A stretch of DNA of 64,000 nt from Neonectria sp. B-13 (lineage: Eukaryota; Ascomycota; Sordariomycetes; Hypocreales; Nectriaceae). This document shows positions 1 through 10,944 of this stretch, one piece after another. Numbering within the stretch: position 1 is the stretch's first letter; each line of letters begins with the position of its first letter. The stretch is from the NCBI GenBank assembly GCA_002682825.1, contig NOKP01000007.1:1674001-1738000 (forward strand). The letters run 5' to 3'. The notes beneath the pieces are model-generated. The model did no database searches. It worked only from the letters and a program-made list of their open reading frames with translations, and had not been told where the DNA came from. Position numbers and translations under genes: made by a program.

Positions 1-194
1 TGGATGCCGACTCCGGATGTTGCTGCGAGTGTTCGTACGCCTTCTAACAACCTCCGTCTAAATTCACAGGCAAATCAAGTGTGATGTCATGCCCTCGGTC
101 AGGATCAATTGGCCGACAACTGCGGGGATACTCGATGAGGAGGGGAGAAGATCCACCAAGACACCGAATCTTCTAGTCTTCTACCTCGTCTAGT

Positions 195-1468
195 CTACGC
201 TGCAGACCCGCCCCGTCGCTCAACTTCCTCCGCCAGAGCCCTTGGAATCTCCGCGTCCAGATCCTCCTCGGCCGGCGTCCACCCGAGAAGCTCAACTCCC
301 CGCCGAGCCTTGCTCCTGGCGTTGCTCCCGAACAGGACGTCTGCGGCGGGGAGCACCTCGTCCGACTCCGGCTTGTCCAGCTGCTCCACTTCCGCCGTGG
401 CGATAAGGCCTTTTGCGTGAGCCTCCTTTGCAATCTTTTGCGCAATCTCCTCCCAAGTCTGTACAGTGCATGTCAGCCTGGCTCTAGTCTGTGTGCGAAC
501 ACACTGGTACATAGCGCCGCCGTCTGCAGAGTTCTTACCAGTTCACCAACGCCAGTCAGGTATATGCCGTTCTCACCCCACAGCGTCTCGTCCTGCTTCT
601 CCTTCGCACCCGCTTCCGCCAGCGCAGACACGAGCTTTCCGAGATCTCGGACGTGGACGTTGCCCCAGCGGCTTTGGCCCTTGCCCACCTTGACGGCCTT
701 GCCCCTCTCCAGAGCCACCTTGCACAGCACCGGGATCTGGAAGCTCCGCTGATTGACCGGTCCCTCGCCGGCTCCGTAGATAATGGGCGGCAGGACCAGC
801 GCCGTCTTGATGGAAGGGTTCTGCTTGGCCACGTCGAGGAGGTAGTTGTCGACGACGCGAGAAGGGTGCGCGCGGACTAGGGAGCGGATGGCCGCGATGT
901 CGTCGACATCGTCGTAGACCTGGGATGAAGCCGACCCGGGCTTGAACGAGGGGGAGGCAAGCTCGCCCGCCGCTAGAGCGCTGGCGCCCGAGATCTGAAC
1001 CCAGAATGCTAAGATTCGTGAGTACAATATTTAAAAGGACGTGGGCTTCTAGACCAGGGATTCTCACTGGGAGACGCTCGCTTTGCCAGACCACGATGAA
1101 TGGCCTGGAAGCTACCCAGATGCTTGTTCGAAGCAAGGTCTGGCGCCCACAGTCAGCGCCCGTTCAAGTCGCCAGATGCAGCGGGATACATGCGTAGGAC
1201 AATGGAAGCCTTGGAAGCTTCCTCCTCGATGAGATCCGAGTTGTCGAGGTCACCAACGACTGTCCGAACCTTGGGAAAGATCTCTGTGATACGCTTGGCT
1301 ACCTCACCATCACGGATCAGGGCCGCGATGGTGTAGTCGGGGTGGCTTCGGACGAGCTCTCGAAGCGCCTGTCCGCCGATGTACCCAGACGCACCAGTCC
1401 TGTGACAAATCAGCTGTCAATTCGGCGTCGCGGGGTAAAATGGATTCTCACAAGAAAACCGAGGCCAT
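195..1468 (-). CDS. NAD(P)-binding NmrA/epimerase-like reductase (5 exons)
   Basis: A 342-residue Rossmann-fold protein of the atypical/extended SDR (NmrA, NAD-dependent epimerase) type, presumably cytosolic; its substrate cannot be told. Exons read on the minus strand are 1468-1452, 1399-1194, 1139-1068, 1008-539 and 458-195, and phases close exactly. The 17-nt first exon supplies MASVF before the dinucleotide-binding motif TGASGYIGG (about residues 7-15). Further typical elements are VVGDLDN, SGASALAAGE and LPPIIYGAGEGPVN followed by HVRDLGKLV. Intron 2 (1193-1140) appears to start with GC (GCATGT) instead of GT; only this choice keeps the conserved IVLHLASN run in frame. Intron 1 starts GTGAGA and ends CACAG. 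It lies tail-on to the aminotransferase gene, and two CCGCGG sites lie upstream of it. The assignment to the superfamily is firm; the reaction is unknown. Confidence 0.85.
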
Positions 1469-2106
1469 TTTTCTTCTTTTCCTTTTTCTTAGGTAGTATT
1501 GGTGAAGACAATGACGTCGACCTAGTGAAAGCACGTTGAATAATGAACCTCGTCTCCGCTGCTCGTGGGAATGGTACTTATATCGCCTGTCCGTCACCGA
1601 CACGCATTACTAATCTGGTTCAAACGGATGGCGTTATTTGGTGTCGAATGAGTGAACAGCCAGAGCGGGGATGGATGGATCTAGATGGCATAAGAATACG
1701 CAAACAATCGTCTTGAGCACAGCCGACAAATAATGATGAATAATGAATGAATCAATTACTAATCTGGTCTATTGCCCATGCCAGATACTCGCCCAGTGGC
1801 CGGTCACACTGGCACACAGGGACACAAAACGCCTGATTTCGAGGACGCCCGCGGATACTTCCCGTTTTCACTCAGTGGAGGCGCTACGCCGAGACACATG
1901 GAGACAGGGATCGTCACCGGGGGCCTCCCCAGTTTCTTCGCTCATCAAGGTAGTGAGTACCAGGCGTAGCGTTCTAGTCATGGACCGGACAAGAAGCTTG
2001 TGCCAGCTGGTTACTTCTGCGTCACCTTGCTGTGTTTTCCGCGGTGTTTAGTGTCCATATCCGCAAATGCCAAATGCTGAAGTTGTCAAGTCTTTTAGGG
2101 CTAGAT
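1469..2106. other. Intergenic, reductase promoter and aminotransferase 3' flank
   Basis: No convincing coding sequence. The short frames here lack codon structure and family similarity. It contains two CCGCGG palindromes (1849-1854 and 2039-2044), part of a wider set in this catabolic island. Simple AATGA-type repeats occur near 1725-1750. Confidence 0.5.
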
Positions 2107-3756
2107 CTAAGCCTTAAAGATGCTCTCGAGGGTCTCGAGGAGGATGTCGGCTAAAGGTTTGTTAGCTTGAGTTTACAATGTGGCTGGACAATCATACCGT
2201 GGTGCTCCTTGAAGATAAGCATCGGCCTCAACCGAATGGTGGCATCGCCACTGCCGCCCATGTTGACGCCCTTGGCCTTGGCCGACCTGATGATCTCGTC
2301 TCGGCGCGGGCTGTCCCAGGCCAAGAAGGTACCTCGATCCTTACCCCGTAGGTTCTTAATCTCGTTGGGGTATTTCTGGGCGAGTTGCTCCAGCTTGGTG
2401 TAGAGATAGTTGCCGACACGGGCCGTCTGCTCGACCAGCCCAAGTCTTTCGACCTCGTTGTAGATGCCACGGAACAGCAGCGCACGGGCAGGATCGCCCA
2501 TCCAGGTGTTGAACTGGCGGTAGGGCTTGTCAGGGCGCAGAGACTTGTTGCCGTAGAAGAAGCCGGCCGCCTGGGCCTTCTTGGAGAAGGTGACCATGTC
2601 GGGAGGGCTGTCGAGGTTCCAGTGCTCGTGCGCCCAGAACTTGCCAGTCGCACCGACGCCGGTCTGGACCTCGTCGATGATCAGGAGGACATTGTGCTTC
2701 TTAGTGATTCTGCGGAGGCCCTGGAAGAAGAAGGGAGTGGCGTGGTTGTCGCCGCCCTCAGACTGGATGGGCTCAACGACAGCGGCAACTACAGGGTTGT
2801 GGAACGACGAGATGGTGCGTTCGAACTCTTGGAGGCATCGTTCCTCCTCCGCTCGATTCTCGGCGGCGAATTGGTCTAAAGGGTACTTCAACTGAGGGAA
2901 AGGGGCGACGGGCCAGTCAAAGGACGGGATGTCCAGTTTATGAAGTGCCTTGGAGTGGGTCGTGGCCAGACTGCCGAATAGTCGACCGTGGAAGCCCCGG
3001 GTGAAGGAGAGGATAGAGTAGTTTGGAGCGCCAGGAGCTTGGTTGACCATGGCCGAGTCAATCTCCTCGGCAGTAAAGTCCTTGCCGCCGCGCTCCTGGG
3101 TTCGTCGCCAGATAAAGGCGGCTTTGTAGGCAGTCTCATTGGCGTCAGAGCCAGTGGTGGAGGTGAATACCTGGTCCAGGCCCTTGGGCGCCGCGCGCAG
3201 GATGCCCGTCGTGAGAATCTCAGCCCAGTCGGCCGAGGGGAAGTTGCCCAGGGCGGGACGGTTGATGATTGCATTGATCATGGCGGGGGTTGCGGCGATT
3301 TTGGCTAGCTCGGGGTTGTTGTAACCAACAGGGATTGAGGCGATTTGAGCGAATCTGTCCAAGAAGGGTCGGTCAGTCTAGGTCATTTCATGGGTTGGTG
3401 TTGAGGGACGACTTACACGTCGAGGAGGGTGTTGCCATCGCCGTCGACAACGCTGAACGCCCAACGTCAGCTATCAGCAGAGAGATAGTAGATTAGAATG
3501 CTTACTAGTTGCCATTGCACTTGGGGTAGTCGACAAGCATGTTCAAGCTGCGCGTGTCGAAGACATTGTCGAGCTCCTTGATGGCGGCCTGGGACCGCGG
3601 ACCCGGGATGCTGGTATGCATCACCGGCCTCGGGGGCTCGTTGACCAGGGGGGAGACATTGCATCGGCGCACCGAGCTGCTGAAGCTGCGGGCGGCATGG
3701 CGAGAGGCGGGAGCCAGCGCCCGGAGAGCGGATGGGTTGCAAGCGGCCTTTCGCAT
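2107..3756 (-). CDS. gatA: Mitochondrial 4-aminobutyrate (omega-amino acid) aminotransferase
   Basis: A 495-residue class-III PLP aminotransferase of the GABA transaminase family (fungal GatA/Uga1 type), which moves the amino group of GABA, and often of beta-alanine, to 2-oxoglutarate. Exons on the minus strand are 3756-3506, 3452-3417, 3354-2198 and 2150-2107; phases close. The first exon begins with an Arg/Ser-rich, acid-free leader (MRKAACNPSALRAL onward) typical of mitochondrial import. The PLP-family signature LLIIDEVQTGVGATGKFWAHE lies near residues 320-340 and the Schiff-base lysine is in FSKKAQAAG (about 354-355). Length matches fungal homologues (about 500). It is transcribed away from the Zn2Cys6 gene, sharing a 668-bp intergenic region. 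A semialdehyde product would fit the methylmalonate-semialdehyde dehydrogenase encoded 7 kb away. Whether GABA or beta-alanine is the true substrate cannot be decided from sequence; the symbol is by family. Confidence 0.93.
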
Positions 3757-4424
3757 CGTGACGGGTGACGGAGGTTCAGGAACTTTAGGGCAGGACTCTG
3801 GAGACTTGGTGCAAAAGGGGAGTTGGTTGATTGGAGATGCAGACTCAACTTATCCAAGACTCAAGGCTCAAGAGCGGGAGTGCTTGTATACCTATTGCCA
3901 CAATGCGGCTCGTTGACCTCGGGCAAGTTGACAGGCACCTTCTTGCTCGGCAGTCCTCTAGCCCGTCTCCTCCTCAGCTCCGACTATTATCCCCACACTG
4001 CAAGGAGTCTTCATCTGTATTCCGCATCGTGTTAGTCGTGAGAGTCTTTTAGTCCCAGTCTTAGTCTGGAGCTAGAAGCCCCCAGCGCGATTCCACCGAT
4101 ACCGCGGCCGTATCGCCGGATCCACTCTGCCCGCGGAAGCATTCCTATCGTAGACTTGCGGCGCCTTTCCCCAACGCCACCTCGTCCTCGTGCTGGGATT
4201 CTTCTGGATACAGAAGGCTTCGCGTGTCTCCCCCAGATTTTTGTTTCCTCTCGCCTGTTGCATCTGGCTTATAGAATTAGGAAAGTCGTCTTCGTGTTCC
4301 CTCGCCTCGACAGACTCCGCCTCTCCGTCCGCCTGCCAGACGCGTCCCTCGCCACGGCCCACCTGCCTATCCTGATCGATCACCATCTCGTCCACTTCTT
4401 TCTTCTCCTTCGAGTCGTCTCGCC
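3757..4424. promoter_or_regulatory. Divergent promoter of aminotransferase and regulator
   Basis: A 668-bp region between two gene starts that point away from each other. It carries an interrupted palindrome at 4097-4115 (arms CGATAC/GTATCG around CGCGGCC) and a second CCGCGG at 4131-4136. CGG/CCG repeats of this kind are the usual targets of Zn2Cys6 dimers, so autoregulation plus control of the aminotransferase by the adjacent regulator is plausible. Binding is inferred, not shown. Confidence 0.5.
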
Positions 4425-6744
4425 ATGACAAAACACGGCAGCTCCAGGGTCGAACGCACCCGCACCTTTACAGGATGTCGCACGTGTCGGAGCCGGCATG
4501 CCAAGTGCGACGAAGCACAGCCCAAGTGCGGCACCTGCCAGCGGCTCGGCCTGGAATGCGGCGGGTACGGCGCCCGGCTCTTCTGGATCACCGATGACTC
4601 GGCCCTCCGCCCGGAGCAGCAGCAATCCCACCGAGGCTCGGCCTACCGTTACCCACTTTTCACCGGTACGTCTCAGCCCTCCGTCCTCCGTCCTCCGCCC
4701 TCCGAACCCGGGTTTGATGGGTCCCGGCATCCTGCTGACACTTTCGTAGAGGCTCACCGTCGGCTGATGAGCGCCGAGTTGTCTGATAGTCTGGGTCGCC
4801 AGACAGCCATGGACCTGTTGTCTGATATTGATTCAGTATGTGAGGGCATCGAGAATCGTAGCCAAGGCCTTTCGAGCCTAGTCAAGGGACCTTTTGGTGT
4901 TTTTCATGCCCGGCACGAGCCATCTTCCACTTCTCCACAATCTTCTGCGTCGAGCAATATCATCAACGTCGATTCTGATCTCAGTATATGCCCAGAACAT
5001 GACGGCCTGATTGAGGAGATTCAAAGGCAGGATTGGTCTGACCAAGTCAACGAAGCCAACTTTGACCTGTTCGTTGGCTCTCTCGATCCTACCCTAGGCC
5101 TGGGCGCAGATGACGGCAACAGAACTGGCGAACTATTGATAACGGACTCGTCCATGACCAACTTCTTCTTAGAGAACCCTCCAGCAGTTGAAGGCCTGTC
5201 ACCGTTTAGTCCAAGCTTTGTCTCTCGTGCTATTGAGAGTGGTGCCATGACCGCCGATGGAGGTCACGATGAACGCTCTTCACCGCAGATGAATCTTCCC
5301 CCGGCACCAGGTCCCGCTCACGGCCTCTTGCAATGCCACAGCAACAGCATGAACCTTCCCGAATACGCCGAACCGCTGCTACGCTACTATAAACAACACG
5401 TCGTTGGAGCCACTGCTTCTATGCAGGCCAAGCGCAAATCCCCCTGGCAGTTGATATTTCTCCCCTGTGCTCTTGAGACCTTTGCTGAGCTCTCGCTCTG
5501 GAATGGCACATCTCATACCCGCTTCGCCATCCTCTACACCCTCCTCGCCCATAGCGCCTTTCAACTGCACATGACAAACAAGCCGGGCTCCTTTGCCAAC
5601 CACTGGCGGGAAGTTGGCGAACGACATCAAGAAAAAGCCCAGAACCATTTGCGCCATGCTCTGCAGACCGAGATGTTTGGCCCGAAGCAAGCCAAGTACA
5701 AGGAGCTTCTCATGGCAATTCTTGCTATGGCAATGACCTCGGTTAGTCTTCCGTTCAAAGTGTCTCGAATATTACTCATCTAAACATCAGTTGTACAACG
5801 GAGCGCATGCCTTCCGGATCTTTCTACTTGACGCGGAGAGATTGATCCGCTTGCGTGGTCTAGTCGACGCAAACCCCTACAAGATCCGATTGCTCCATCA
5901 CATGTATACGCATCTTCGCGTCATCGCCGAGAGCGTCTCCATATGCCCAGATACCATCATGAATCCCACACAGAACGTCCAAACATCAGTGGATGTCCGG
6001 ACATTCCGACTCGCCGAGGATTCTCTCAACATCGGCCTCGACCCAGCCCACGAGAAGAGCCTCGACGTTGGCTATAAAGACATCCATCTGCAAATACAGG
6101 GGCACTGGAAGGAGACCCTATACCCAGTCATCTATGGAATCCCCGAGTCGCTTATGACGCTTCTCTCTCAGACCATTTCTGTCGCAAACGAGAAGACCCG
6201 GCTAGAATCTCTCGCCCGGTGCAATCCACAGCTTTCGGTGGATCTGGCACATCACGTCAAGACGCTAGAAACTAGCATCTGGTCTTGGTCTCTGGCTACC
6301 GAGTCAATGGGCCCGCCAAGGCCACCTCAGTTGGCTTCTGAAGGTGACCAGGAGCTTATGGACCATCCACAAGCAAGGTCAATGGCACTTGCTATTCATC
6401 AAGCGCTGGTAATCTACTTTTATAGACGGGTCTACGACATGAATGCTAGGATTCTTCAAGACCTTGTCAGAAAAACCCTGGACTATCTCGAGCCCTGTAT
6501 GGAACAGATGATTGATGATCAAGACTTCGCGGCGAGTCTCGCATGGCCAGCGTTCATTGCCGCATGCGAGGCTGTATCTCCCGATCTTCAAGAACAGGCC
6601 CTTCGGTGTTTGACGGCAACGGACGAACGAGGCCTCTTCTTCACCCCCAAGCCGGCAAAGCAAATGGTGTCTTCGATATGGGAGAGACGGAAGCAATCTG
6701 GAGACTGGTCCATGAGCTGGCCGTCTATTCTCATGGACCATTAA
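4425..6744 (+). CDS. Zn(II)2Cys6 transcription factor with fungal_trans_2-type domain
   Basis: A 728-residue regulator. Exons are 4425-4665, 4750-5741 and 5791-6744. The first intron (84 nt, GTACGT to TCGTAG) is a multiple of three, so it could be retained and add 28 residues; the second (GTTAGT to CATCAG) contains an in-frame stop and must be removed. The binuclear zinc cluster lies at about residues 18-45 with spacing C-x2-C-x6-C-x6-C-x2-C-x6-C and a basic RSRHAK loop. The rest is an acidic, Ser-rich linker followed by an alpha-helical regulatory domain resembling the ARCA/UGA3 group of fungal specific transcription factors. In yeast, Uga3 of this general class activates GABA catabolism; the head-to-head position with a GABA-type aminotransferase makes the same role likely here. 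That role is inference from family and position. Confidence 0.9.
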
Positions 6745-6971
6745 GATTTGGTCAAGCTTTATTTATTTTGACTCGTGAATCACTCCTTACTTATCTTAGA
6801 GTCTGCCTTTTTGTAAGACTGGAAGCTTATGGTGGGACTTGGGACGTCAGCCATCACACAAGTACAAGAATTGAGTCTTTGGACAAATAAATTATGCCAT
6901 GTATTCATGCTCTATCCTTCTCATCATATCAATTCGTTTCCATTTATTCCCTCTTATTTTGATTTCCCTTC

Positions 6972-7865
6972 TCACAACACACCAGCGTTCTTGAGAGCAG
7001 CCTCCAGCTCGGCCTTGGGCTCTCCCTCCAGCATCTTGAAGGGCTTGCGCACGCCACCAGTCCTCCACCCACGAAGCTCCATGCCGGTCTTGACAGCGGC
7101 GGAGTAGTTGTAAGACTCGAGGACCTTGCAGACGGGGAAGATCTTGGCCCAGAGCTCACGGCCCAGCTTGAGGTCACCCTTGACGGCGACGGCGTCCCAA
7201 AGTTGCATGGAAAGCTCGGGGATAATGTTGGTTGCACCCCAGACTGAGCCCTTGGCACCAGCGGCAAGGCCGTAGAAGGTGAGGGTATCCCAGCCGTTGA
7301 AGGCGGTGATTTCTTGGTGGTAGGCAAAGAGTAGCTCGGTCAGAGCAGGGCCGTTGCCGGAGGTGTCCTTGAGATACTTGACGCCAACCGTGTTCAGCTC
7401 GGCAATCTCCTTGGGCGATAGGGTAACTCCGCTAGCGGAAGGAATGTTGTAGTAAACAATAGGGAGACCGCTGGCGGTGTGAATCTCGCGCATGTGCTCC
7501 CTGAGCTCGTCCTTGTTGGGAGCGTCATAGAAAGGAGGGACGACCATCAGGGAGTGGGCTCCAGCCTTGGCAGCGTGGACAGCCAGATCAACGGCCTTGG
7601 CAGTCGACAGCTCGCCGATGCCAGCCATGACGTGGCCACGACCACCAGCCGACTTGACGACCTGCTCAACAAGTTGCTTGCGCTCCTCGGTGGTAAGGGC
7701 AGTGAACTCGCCGGTGCTGCCACCGGGGACGAAGCCGTGGACGCCAGCATCGAGCATGCGCTTGATATGAGCGTCAATGCCGGCGAGATCGATGGAGCCG
7801 TCGTCAAGAAACGGGGTGGTCAAGGCGACCATGATGCCGTAGGGGTCCTGGACGTTGGCGGCCAT
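6972..7865 (-). CDS. DHDPS/NAL-family class I aldolase
   Basis: An intronless 297-residue (beta/alpha)8 aldolase of the dihydrodipicolinate synthase / N-acetylneuraminate lyase superfamily. The oxoacid-binding GGSTGE motif is at residues 48-53, the conserved tyrosine in IVYYNIPS at about 138-139, and the Schiff-base lysine is K166 in VKYLKDTSG. Fungi make lysine by the aminoadipate route, so a biosynthetic DHDPS role is unlikely; fungal members are usually catabolic, cleaving 4-hydroxy-2-oxoglutarate or 2-keto-3-deoxy sugar acids to pyruvate plus an aldehyde. It is convergent with the Zn2Cys6 gene (227 bp apart) and sits in the same island as a 2-hydroxyacid oxidase. A glyoxylate-releasing aldolase followed by a 2-hydroxyacid oxidase is one possible pairing. 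Family is certain, substrate is not. Confidence 0.9.
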   Translation of the reverse strand: MAANVQDPYGIMVALTTPFLDDGSIDLAGIDAHIKRMLDAGVHGFVPGGSTGEFTALTTEERKQLVEQVVKSAGGRGHVMAGIGELSTAKAVDLAVHAAKAGAHSLMVVPPFYDAPNKDELREHMREIHTASGLPIVYYNIPSASGVTLSPKEIAELNTVGVKYLKDTSGNGPALTELLFAYHQEITAFNGWDTLTFYGLAAGAKGSVWGATNIIPELSMQLWDAVAVKGDLKLGRELWAKIFPVCKVLESYNYSAAVKTGMELRGWRTGGVRKPFKMLEGEPKAELEAALKNAGVL

Positions 7866-8749
7866 TGTGAATGGTGGTGAGTGTGTGAAATAAAAAAGAT
7901 GAAATGGTCAAATATGCAAGCTTGAGACTGATGTTGGAATAAGAATGAATAGCAAACGAAACCCATGCCACCATCTTGACGCATTATATGCATCACATCT
8001 TCGACTCTGCTGTCGATGCCGTGCAGTCTGCCCCGCGATTTAGTGCGGGACACTTGATGTTGGAGCTGTCTTCCGCGATCAAATGAGGCAAGTCTCCACG
8101 ACGGCGGGCCGCTACAAGATCGGCGGTCCTTGGCTAGCCGGCCTCCGGGTACCGAGATAGCAAGTCCCGAGATCTGGCCCACATGCCGCATGGATAGATA
8201 GGCCGGATAGGGGAAATTGGGACCTGCCAGATAATGGCCGAAGACGGAGGACCCATCTCTCCAGAACAGGGACAGGACTACATGGATGCATCTGTCTACG
8301 CCGGCCACAGATGGGAGACATTGCCTTGGGCTTGTCACAAATTGAATAAGTTCAGTACGTGCTATGTGTCACAAGAACAACTTTTGCTCCTCTATCGGGA
8401 TGCAGATTGGAGTAGTGTCATGGTAGGTTGACCGTATCTCGTTTGAGGTTGGAGGACCGGAGAGAAGAATGGGTGTCGATCGCTTGTTGGTCTTACAATT
8501 AATACAATACACGGAGACAATGAATTTTAGCAAAGACCTGACACTTCATGTGGTAAACACGCGTTGAGACAATGGCTAGGCACAGGAACACCACCAGGAT
8601 GTCTCCAAGTAGGCAAACAACTCTACGACAGAACATGTCGCCGACGTCACTGGAACTGACTCAAGAACAGACAGTCTGAAAAGTAATACGCCGTTTCCCA
8701 ACTAAAGATTTCCATGCAATGCTATCATATATGAAACTCCTCCACGCTC
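7866..8749. other. Intergenic, aldolase promoter
   Basis: 884 bp without a supportable gene. A TATAAT-like box reads on the minus strand at 7983-7988, about 120 nt before the aldolase start. The region has CCGCGA at two places but no full CCGCGG. Confidence 0.4.
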
Positions 8750-10177
8750 CTACAGTTTTGCCAACAGGCCGTTTCCATCGAGGTACCTAAGGTGGTCGCG
8801 GGTGATGTCCTTGATCGTCTTGCATCTAAGGCAATCATTAACAAGTGCATTGGACATTGAAATTGTAGAAAGCTTACCCAGCAAGAGCCATGGTAATTTT
8901 GAACTCGTCCATAAGGATGTTGAGAGCTAGCTCGACGCCCTCCTGTCCATTGTACTGTTGACGCGTGAGTTTAGCATGCATAGTCATTGATCATACCGGA
9001 CCGGAAACACGAACCGCAAGACCCCAAATAGGGATTCTCCCGACAAAGCAGTGAGACGCGCCCATGGCCAGAGCCTTGAAGATGTCAGTGCCCCGTCGAA
9101 TACCACCGTCGACAGCGATAGGAATCCTGCCCCCTGCGGCAATGGCGCACTCGCGTAGAGCGTCTAGGGTCGCAGGAACACCATCTAGCTGTCGACCGCC
9201 GTGGTTGGAGACGATGACTCCGTCAAGACCATGCTTGATGGCGAGGTGGACGTCCTCGGCGCCGTACACGCCCTTGATCCAAAGTTGGAGCTTGGTGTTC
9301 TGTCGCAGCCAGGGAATGGCCGTCTCCCAGTCGAGCGAAGGATCAAAGTCGTGCCTACTAGAACTGCCGCTATTATTGCCACTGAGCTCCTCCTTGCCGT
9401 CGGACAACAGGTTGGGCCACGCCATATCCTCGGGGAGGACGAAGTTGTTGCGGTACTCGTTCAGGCGGCGGCCCAGGAGGGGGACGTCGACGGAGAGGAA
9501 TATGGCCTTGTATCCAGAAGCTGCAGTAGAGACATGTCAGCAGGACTCTCTCGCATGTTGCTGGATGAGCTCGACTCACCCTCGGCGCGGCGCAGGATCT
9601 GAAGCGTCGTCTCGCGATCCTTGAGAACGCAGACCTGCATGACGTAGGGGTTGCCCGAACCCTGGGCGCCGACCTTCTCAATGGACTCGGTCGCATACGA
9701 AGACAAGCCCATGCAGATGCCAATCTTGGCTGCTGCGCGCGAGGTCGCAAGCTCGCCATCGGGGTGAGCCAGACGATGCATGGCCGCGGGGCCGAAGCCC
9801 AATGGTAGTGCGGTCTTGTAGCCGAAGATCTCGCCGCGGATGTCGACATCCTGAACGTTTACGAGGATGCGCGGGCGGATCTTGTATCGGTTGTATGCAT
9901 CTTCGTTGTCCTGGAGGCTGTAGAGTACGAACGGGCGCTGTCAGCAAAGCAAAGCACAGCAGAACCGGGTCGTTTGCGGTGAGACACACGTTACCAAGTC
10001 CATTGCACCCCCATTGAAGTAATCTATCGCCAGGTTTCAGCACGGTCCGGACGTTTCCAGTGGCTTGAATCGAGGGCACGCACCGCTGTACATCTTGGGG
10101 ATGTTGCCGCTGCCATACTCCTTCAAGTCGGCAATGGTATGGACACGAGTGTCGTAGGTCTTTCCGCGATTGGCCAT
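8750..10177 (-). CDS. FMN-dependent 2-hydroxyacid oxidase/dehydrogenase (6 exons)
   Basis: A 374-residue enzyme of the glycolate oxidase / L-lactate dehydrogenase (FMN) family without the cytochrome b5 domain of flavocytochrome b2. Exons on the minus strand are 10177-10084, 10023-9990, 9917-9580, 9520-9015, 8954-8878 and 8825-8750; phases close. Recognisable elements, in order, are MDLVTLQDNEDAYNRYKIRP, the FMN-binding SSYATESIE, LWIKGV with its conserved lysine, the active-site SNHGGRQLDG with catalytic His and substrate-binding Arg, and VDGGIRRGTDI plus GRIPIW for phosphate binding. Fungal members oxidise lactate, glycolate or related 2-hydroxyacids. The fourth exon has a second good donor 18 nt downstream (ending at 8997), which would add six residues in frame. 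It is divergent from the semialdehyde dehydrogenase gene over a 767-bp spacer. Family firm; substrate unknown. Confidence 0.9.
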
Positions 10178-10944
10178 GACGATGGAGAGAAACAACACGC
10201 TCTTGATTGATACAATGGAGAAAAACAGACAACAGCGACGGGATAGAAGGAAAAGGTCACTCTGGATGCTTAGGGCGAACGCTCAACCTGGGGTACAAAT
10301 ACGTGTCTAAGCCGCGGCACTTGAGCTCGGAGCTTTGCTGACGATCGGATGCCAGACCGATGGACTCTGCGGGGCGCTCTCCGGTTCGAGAAAGATGGGA
10401 CGATGAAGTGTCCATGTGATCTGGATAGATAGAGGATCACGGTCTCGGCTGCGTCCACGTCCATCCTCGTTATCACGACGCTGAGCTTCCGCGGTGTGCT
10501 GGGCGGGATAGCCTGCCTTTCCTGGAGGACTAGCTATGTGGGCCGTGGCGATGCCGGGTTGAACCCGGTGCAACGGGAACGCGGACTGGCTGCCATCCAT
10601 TTGCAGCCAGAGACGCCGTCGCGCGGGGAACCAGGTCAGGAACTGAGAGTGGGGTAGACTAGCTGGGGAGGAGGCTGAGCGGATTGCGATTCTGCGTCGT
10701 CTCCGAGGATCGGATTTCTTCGCATCGTCTCCCGAGCATACACGGAGTCATTAATCAAGGTAATTCGTATCCACTTGCCCCATTCGCTCGTTATATGGTG
10801 GGCTTTTTGATTCAGGCTTGAGGAAGAGAATATCACGATGTTTTCGGCGTTTGCAACAAAAGATGCCTTTTAAGAGATCAAGCTCCCAAAGGATCCCGTG
10901 CCCTTCACCATAGTTCCTTCACTCTTGTAAAAGAACTTTCAAAC
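10178..10944. promoter_or_regulatory. Divergent promoter of hydroxyacid oxidase and MMSDH
   Basis: 767 bp between two divergent gene starts. It carries two CCGCGG palindromes (10312-10317 and 10489-10494), matching the motif set seen at other promoters of this island. No coding sequence is evident. Co-regulation of the two flanking genes is inference. Confidence 0.45.

Noticed and set aside
573..1136. Minus-strand 187-codon frame in the reductase
   Set aside because: Alternative frame of exons of the NmrA-like gene that reads through an intron; Arg/Pro-rich shadow.
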